From NCBI GenBank assembly GCA_022264855.1, contig JABYQU010000057.1, positions 159,594 through 223,593 of the forward strand: a stretch of 64,000 bases of DNA. The letters run 5' to 3'. Below the pieces are notes generated by a model. The model did not search any database. It had not been told where the DNA came from and saw only the letters and a program-made list of their open reading frames with translations. The translations under genes and the position numbers were made by a program. The stretch's first letter is position 1; every line of letters begins with the position of its first letter. The stretch comes from Lenzites betulinus (Eukaryota; Basidiomycota; Agaricomycetes; Polyporales; Polyporaceae). Shown piece by piece: positions 58,992 to 64,000 of this stretch.

Positions 58992-59926
58992 TACGGTAAG
59001 AGGTGCTCTGACGGCCGATAGCCGAGGGGTAGAGGACGTCTAGGTGTGTGATGAAGGGGAGTAAGGTCTCGAGCTCCCTAGGTTCGCTGGTAGGCCGGCC
59101 CGTGTACTGTTCGCGCGCTAGCAGAAGGGAAGCCTCTCGCGCACAAGGCAAGAGCGCGCGCGGACTCGCGCTGTAGAAGGGCGCGCGCGGAGGTAAGCTC
59201 GGTAACGCAACGCGCGCAGGAATAACGCAACGCTCGCAGTCAGCCGTGGGGCTTCGCAACGCAGTACGCACGCAGTAAAACGCAGGAGAGAACGGAATAG
59301 ACGCAGTATACGCAACTGACGGTACGCTGTCACAGCGGAGAGGTCTCCAGTCGTCCTGCTTTGAAGGGGGGAGCTGTTGCACGTCGGGAAGCGCGAGGGA
59401 CACGTTCCCAGCAGTTGAGAGAGTGAGGGGTGGATTGTCTGGGGGGTTCGAATGCCCCGAAATGACTATGTACAGGAATGCCCGCAGGCTGAATCAAAAA
59501 CACGTGCTACCATACGGAAGATAAACGGAAACCGGGCCCGGGAGGCCTCGCGCGCCGGACGCACTTGCCGCGCGCGATCCGACTCTTCGCGCGCCTCGTG
59601 CGCGCGCCACTGATGCGCCCCGAGGACCCGCGCGCGCGAGCAGCTAGGGCAGAGGGTTCGGGATAGCGACAGGCATCACGCGCGCCGGGGTGAAGTGCCC
59701 CGCGCGCATCTTGACCTTGCGCGCGATGGGCTACGCGCACTGCGCGCGCGACGTAGGGGGTACCGAAGTGTGCGGTGGGCTCTGCGCGCGCTGTGGTTGG
59801 CGTGCGCGCGCAAGGGTGGAGAAGGAGGGTTTCTGGCCTGGAACGCCTGTGGAGCGTATCATCTCCCCCCCACTAAAATCTTGACCGCCCTCGGTCAACG
59901 CGATCAATGCCGGGGGTCCTTGGAAG
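58992..59926. other. Start of the CGCG-rich segment, no gene
   Basis: From about 59090 rightward GCGCGC tracts become very frequent and continue to the window edge. No protein is supported here. This stretch could include the 5' end of a large element. Confidence 0.45.
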
Positions 59927-59934
59927 TATAAAAG
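59927..59934 (+). promoter_or_regulatory. TATA box of the downstream gene
   Basis: TATAAAAG lies 48 bp upstream of the ATG at 59975, which itself sits in GCCGCCACCATG, a full Kozak-type context. The pairing makes this the most clear-cut promoter in the window. Confidence 0.65.
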
Positions 59935-59974
59935 GGGGGTGGGGTATAGGATAGAGGCCGACCCTGCCGCCACC

Positions 59975-60626
59975 ATGAGCATGACCCTAGAACAACTCTT
60001 GCAAGTCGGTGTCGAGCTGCGCAGCCTTCATCCTGACGCCACCCTGCCTAGGATCGACCGCGCGACCAATGCACTGCGTCGGGTCGTTGAGGGAGGACGT
60101 GGTTCGGAGGAGGACTTGCGCGCGCGCATAGCTGCCGTGGTGCGCGCCTTTGTGAGTCGCGCGCGCTGCCTCCGCGCGCTGTTGCTGACCGCGCGCGCAG
60201 GAGGCCCACTATATCGTCTACCCGCGCGGGGCTACGCTTGCGGAGCGTGTAGAGACCGTCGAGGGGATCGTCGCGGCCATTCCGCCCGAACTTGGGCTCG
60301 CGCGCGTCTTTGAGGACGAGTTCTACGCCATGCGCACCAGAGTCGCGCCGATGATCTTCAATCAGTGGCTGCCGGTCCTCGCGCTGCTAGAACACCGCGC
60401 ACGCGAGTATCGCGACGCTCTTGTAGGCCTGCGCGCGCTGGATCCAATGAACGCGCCAGCTCCGTCGACCTTGGTCCGCGTTGAAGGCCACTTGCAGGAC
60501 ATCCAGGACTTGAAGCGCGAGCTCATCAACGCGCAGTTCGCCTACGGGGAGGGGGACTTGGACATCTTGGAGAGTAACGACGCCCATGGGGACGCGCGCA
60601 CGGTTCCGCGGAACGCGGAAATGTAG
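59975..60626 (+). CDS. Hypothetical protein of the CGCG-rich segment
   Basis: Two exons (59975-60151, 60201-60626) give 200 residues. The intron is 49 nt and itself full of CGCGCG. The protein is helical and acidic with no transmembrane segment, for example LEQLLQVGVELRSLHPDATL, VETVEGIVAAIPPEL and MIFNQWLPVLALLEHRAREY. I do not recognise the family. It lies upstream of and co-oriented with the zinc-cluster gene, and both share the unusual base composition. They may therefore be the structural or accessory genes of one mobile element; that is inference. Confidence 0.65.
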
Positions 60627-61047
60627 AGGGCTGCGCGCGCTATAGGGAGACACGGCCGCGCGCGACTGTAGGGCACCGGGGACGCGGACTTGGAGAAATA
60701 AACAACGTTTGTGACGTCATCCTCGCGCTGAGTGCTTCGGATCCTCGGATTTGCGTCCCGGAATGGCGGTTGCATTGTCCGCGCGTCGTTCCCAAAGTCC
60801 GGTAGGTCCGTCAGGGTCGCCCACGGGGCAGGCGCGCGCTTGAGCCCATCGCGCGCGCGGCTCCGCGGACCTCGCGCATTGGCGCGCGCGTAGCGCCTAA
60901 ACGCGCGCTCATGCAGGGTCGCGCGCGAGGTCGCCGCGCTATTGTCCTGGCCTCAGAAAAGACCTGACCCCCGTCGTCGTTTTTCGCCTCCTCTTTCCTT
61001 CGCTCCCACCCTACTCGCTTCGCTCCTCCCTCCTGTCGACCTCCGCT
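60627..61047. other. Spacer within the CGCG-rich segment
   Basis: About 420 bp with no gene; CT-rich just before the next start, as in many fungal promoters. Confidence 0.4.
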
Positions 61048-62872
61048 ATGCCTGCCCCGTCCGCGTCCACTCAAGCTTGGGGAGGGAAAGACGAACAGCT
61101 CGTCCGCGCGCTGGAGGCCGCGATGGCGCCGGTGTGGGATGGGGAGCCCGGAGACGACGCGACGGGCAGCGAGTGCCGCAAGTGGGCCCGCCGCGCCGCG
61201 CGCATCCTGGTATGTCCGCGCGCTCTGCTCCCGGTGTTGCTCGCTGACCGATTTCGTCGTAGGACTCGGCGGGGGAGGCGCTCTGCCCGCCGTTCGTCCT
61301 GAACTCCCACGCCGACGCAGTGTGGACGCGCGCGTCCGAGGCCTTCGCGGCTGACGACTCCGAGTGGCCGGAGTGGGCGCGCGGACAGCTCCTCGTCGCG
61401 CGCAAGCGTCGCGCCGCCGCCGAGGCTGAGCGCAAACGCCGCGCCGCCGCCGCCGAAGACCCCGACCCCTTCGCCGCCGCTCTACGCGACATCCAGGCCG
61501 CCACGCCGCCTCCTCGCACTCCGTCCGCGCGAAGCGGTCGCTCGCGCGCCAGCGTCCCCTCCGTGATCATCAGCTCGCGCGGATCCAGGGCCTCCAAGAA
61601 GCGCGCTCGCAGTCCCTCCGTCGAGCTCATCTCGCGCGACACGGAGTCATTCCACCCGGACGACGACGAGGAAACCGACGACGTCGAGATAGTCGAGGGC
61701 CCCGCGGCCGACGAGGAGGACGATCGTGCAAGCGACGGCGACGCCGCCATGAGCGTGGACCGTGCCCCCTCAACCGCCTCCACGCGCGAGCTTCGTCCGC
61801 GCGCGCCCCGCGCGAATCCCCCGCCGCCCAAGAAGAAGGCCAAAATGATGGTCCCGCGCGCCGCGCAAGCCGCCGAGCCCATGCTCGGGAAGAACTGGCG
61901 GGTACGTCTCGCTCCGCGCGCTTTCGGTGTCGCCGTCGCGCTGACCTTTTCCTAGCAATACGAGCGCTGCGGCAACTGCCGCAAGTCGGCTCTCCTCTGC
62001 GTCCTGGGCGAAGGGGCCACCAAGTGCCACCGGTGCGCGCGCCGGCGCCAGAAGTGTGCCACCCAAGCGGACGAGGACTACGCCGAGTGGTACGACGAGC
62101 AGGGGTTCGAGCGCGGTGAGTTCTCCACACTACCCACCCGCGCGCGCGACTTACATTCCCTCTTGCAGCGCGCGTCATTCTCGACTCCGCCGGGAATGTC
62201 GCCGGCGCGGACTTCATAGGTCCCGCCCCCGCCGACTTCGTCCCCGCGACCTCGGAGCCGTCCACGCCGCGGAAGGGGAAGAAAAAGGCCGCCGCGACGA
62301 CTACCTCGCCCGCCCAGCCCGCCGCGCGCGCGTCCAAGCCCACAACGCCTGCCTCGGCGCAGGCCGCCGCTCCCGCGCGCCCGGTCGCTTCGTCGTCCCG
62401 GCCCACCGCGTCCACCTCCGCGCCCATCGCCTCGTCGTCCAGGACCGCCCCGGCCGCGCGTCAAACGCCGGCGTCGACCTCGGCCGACTCGCCCGCGGGC
62501 AAGACCGCCGCTCCCGCCGCTGCGCGCGCTCCGCCCCAGCCTCGCCCTGTCGCGCGCCCGTCTCGCACGGTCTCCGCGCCGGTCTCGACCGCGGCCCTCA
62601 TGCCGCCTGCCGCCCCTACCGGATTCCTACTCGGGGCACCGGCCGCGATACGGCCTCAGGACCACCTGTCCAACCCCAACGACCCCGCGGACATGTCGCG
62701 CGGCCGGCGCGCGGCGCTGCAAGTCGCGCGCGTCGAGCTCGAGGTCTTGGTTATGCGGCGCAACGGACTCCTCGGCCTCAGCCAGCTCCTCGAGGACTGG
62801 ATCGCGCGCATCCTGGCCGACCCGACGGACGAGACGGTCCCCGCGCTGTGGACCCCGCCGACGCGCGAGTAG
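61048..62872 (+). CDS. Zn2Cys6-like cluster protein of the CGCG-rich segment
   Basis: Four exons (61048-61209, 61263-61901, 61956-62115, 62169-62872) join in frame to 554 residues. At about residues 272-301 is a cluster with spacing CX2CX6CX8CX2CX6C (CGNCRKSALLC, then CHRCARRRQKC), which fits the fungal Zn(II)2Cys6 pattern. It is flanked by long disordered regions rich in Ala, Pro, Ser and acidic residues, with basic patches (PPPKKKAKMM, KKRARS). A helical C-terminal segment (RRAALQVARVELEVLV) ends the protein. Unlike classical transcription factors the cluster is central and no fungal_trans domain is seen. Multi-copy proteins with such clusters are common in Agaricomycete repeats, so it could bind element nucleic acid as a gag-like protein. 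That role is inference. Confidence 0.75.
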
Positions 62873-63128
62873 GATAACGACGCACGCCCCCTAGACTTGT
62901 AGATATTGTAGATAGGCTCGATGTCTTGCGCCTGTACATAGCACGCTCGTCTTGGGAATTGAGTCCGCGCGCGCGTGTGCGTGTGGCGGTTGTTCTTGGC
63001 TTCCATGTGGTGTGAACTGTAATGACTGACTAGAGTTAACTTGAATAGAAAGAAAGGGTATCGAGCGCGCGCGCGAGACTGCGCGCGCGCTTTGCACGTC
63101 GAAGTACTGTTGACTCTCCCGCGCGCGC
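62873..63128. other. Convergent intergenic spacer
   Basis: About 255 bp between the stops of the zinc-cluster gene and the integrase pseudogene, with GCGCGC tracts at both ends. Confidence 0.45.
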
Positions 63129-64000
63129 CTACTCCGCGATGTCCTCGTCTTCCGCGCCATCGTCTTCGGAGTGCACCAGCTCCGCTAGGCGCTTGTCCGA
63201 GATGTCCGCAAAGTTCGGGGGAAGCGCAATGTACTGGCGCGCGAAGTAGGGGATGAGTCGGAATGCCCCAATGGGGCGATGAAACACTGTGCCGTCCAGC
63301 TCGCAGACCACATACGCGCCTCCGCGGTTGCGTGAGACTACTACGACGGGTCCTGTGTACCGCGCGCGCATCTTGCGGTTGAGTGACTTCTCGATTTGGG
63401 TGTGTCGTACCAAGACGAGCGCGCCGGCCCCGAAGTCGAAGTCGCGCATAGTGTGCTGATGATCGCGCTCGAACTTCTGCGCCGCGCGCACGCGCGCGCT
63501 GTAGACCGTAGAACGCAGTCGCGCGACGTCCTCCGCGCGGCGTTGTAGCGCTACGGCTCTGCGCGCGATGAGCTCCGTGGTGGAGATAAGTCCCTGGGGC
63601 GCGGGCATGAGATAGGTAGCTTCGGAGATGTCGAACGGGAGGATCGGGTGGCAGCCCGTGACTGCAAAGTAGGGGGAACAACCCATGCGGCGACGTATAG
63701 TGATGCGCTCTGACCAAAAGACTGAGTGCGCGACCTGCGACCACTTGGTCTGGTCTCCATCCGCGCCTTGAACAGGGCTTGGCGTACGTCAAAGTGGGGG
63801 CGCTCTACCAGTCCGTTTGCGCGCGAGTTGTAGCCACTGATACGGACGTGGTGAACACCATGCTGTTTCTCGATCCTCCGCATGGCTTTCACAAAGGCCG
63901 CGCCGTTGTCCGTGATGATCTCCATGACCCCGCCCAGCGGCAGAGTATGTCCTGGTAGATGAAGTCGGCTAGGGTCTTCTCGGTCTCGCGACGCAGCATA
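63129..64000 (-). pseudogene. Ty3/gypsy-type integrase, frameshifted, partial
   Basis: On the minus strand, entering from the right edge. The core region shows ITDNGAAF and, further on, GYNSRANGLVERPHFDVRQAL, containing the second Asp and the catalytic Glu of a DDE integrase. A C-terminal part follows with MGCSPYFAVTGCHPILPFDI, LVRHTQIEKSLNRKMRARYTG and PIGAFRLIPYFAR, the GPF/Y-like region of gypsy integrases. It ends in an acidic tail at 63129. Two single-base shifts break the frame, one near 63930 just before the core and one near 63766 between the Glu helix and the MGCSPYF segment. The copy is thus inactive unless these are sequencing errors. Reverse transcriptase would lie beyond the window. 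Confidence 0.85.

Noticed and set aside
59438..59460. GGTTCGAATGCC, resembling a tRNA B box
   Set aside because: The surrounding sequence does not form the five-pair T stem, and no A box or acceptor stem is found at the right distance.

Overview
The window looks like chromosomal DNA from a basidiomycete fungus, most likely an Agaricomycete of polypore type. Genes are dense and split by 45-70 bp introns with GT/AG ends. The protein families (DUF4436-type membrane protein, split-BTB protein, KDZ transposase of the CxC1 type, RNase H1 N-terminal-like and HMG-like multi-copy proteins, fungal UGT) fit that group. The species call is inference. No prokaryotic operon structure, rRNA, convincing tRNA or CRISPR array was seen.

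Layout. 1-5740: an SR-rich coiled-coil protein that runs off the left edge, then tail-to-tail a Ty1/copia element cut off after its integrase, with one 263 bp LTR and primer-binding site at 5468-5740. 5741-10155: an F-box gene and a mitochondrial-type helical protein gene, both on the minus strand. 10753-12897: a 2.1 kb foldback transposon with about 990 bp inverted arms and an 8 bp target duplication. 13155-24422: a host block with SNU23 (tri-snRNP zinc finger), cytosolic isoleucyl-tRNA synthetase, a BTB protein, a GT49-like glycosyltransferase and a UDP-glycosyltransferase. 26424-27353: a small secreted protein made of 24 decapeptide repeats. 28926-30306: a DUF4436 membrane protein with a 12-nt microexon. 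33428-36618: a Mei2-like RNA-binding protein. 40600-46042: a HAD hydrolase, mitochondrial ribosomal protein bS6m and Tudor-SN (SND1). Two long GC-rich stretches (about 30.3-33.4 kb and 36.6-40.6 kb) hold only short repeats that I can recognise.

From about 46.4 kb to the right edge the window is dominated by mobile-element genes: an orphan Helitron-type helicase fragment, a repetitive GC-rich stretch, an apparently intact nine-exon KDZ transposase (1104 aa), two multi-copy-type basidiomycete genes (viroplasmin/RNase H1-N-like and HMG-like), and then a strikingly CGCG-rich segment. That segment carries two multi-exon genes, one with a Zn2Cys6-type cluster, facing a frameshifted Ty3/gypsy integrase that runs off the right edge.

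Functionally, the host genes are housekeeping: RNA splicing and RNA regulation (SNU23, Mei2-like, Tudor-SN), translation (IleRS, bS6m), protein turnover or scaffolding (F-box, BTB) and glycosylation. They sit as islands between element remnants of at least five classes (copia, gypsy, Helitron, KDZ, foldback). The most unusual items are the foldback palindrome, the intact KDZ transposase with its neighbours, the CGCG-rich element segment, the decapeptide-repeat secreted protein and the microexon. Exon joins were made by reading splice signals and keeping frame and family similarity; none was tested against transcripts.
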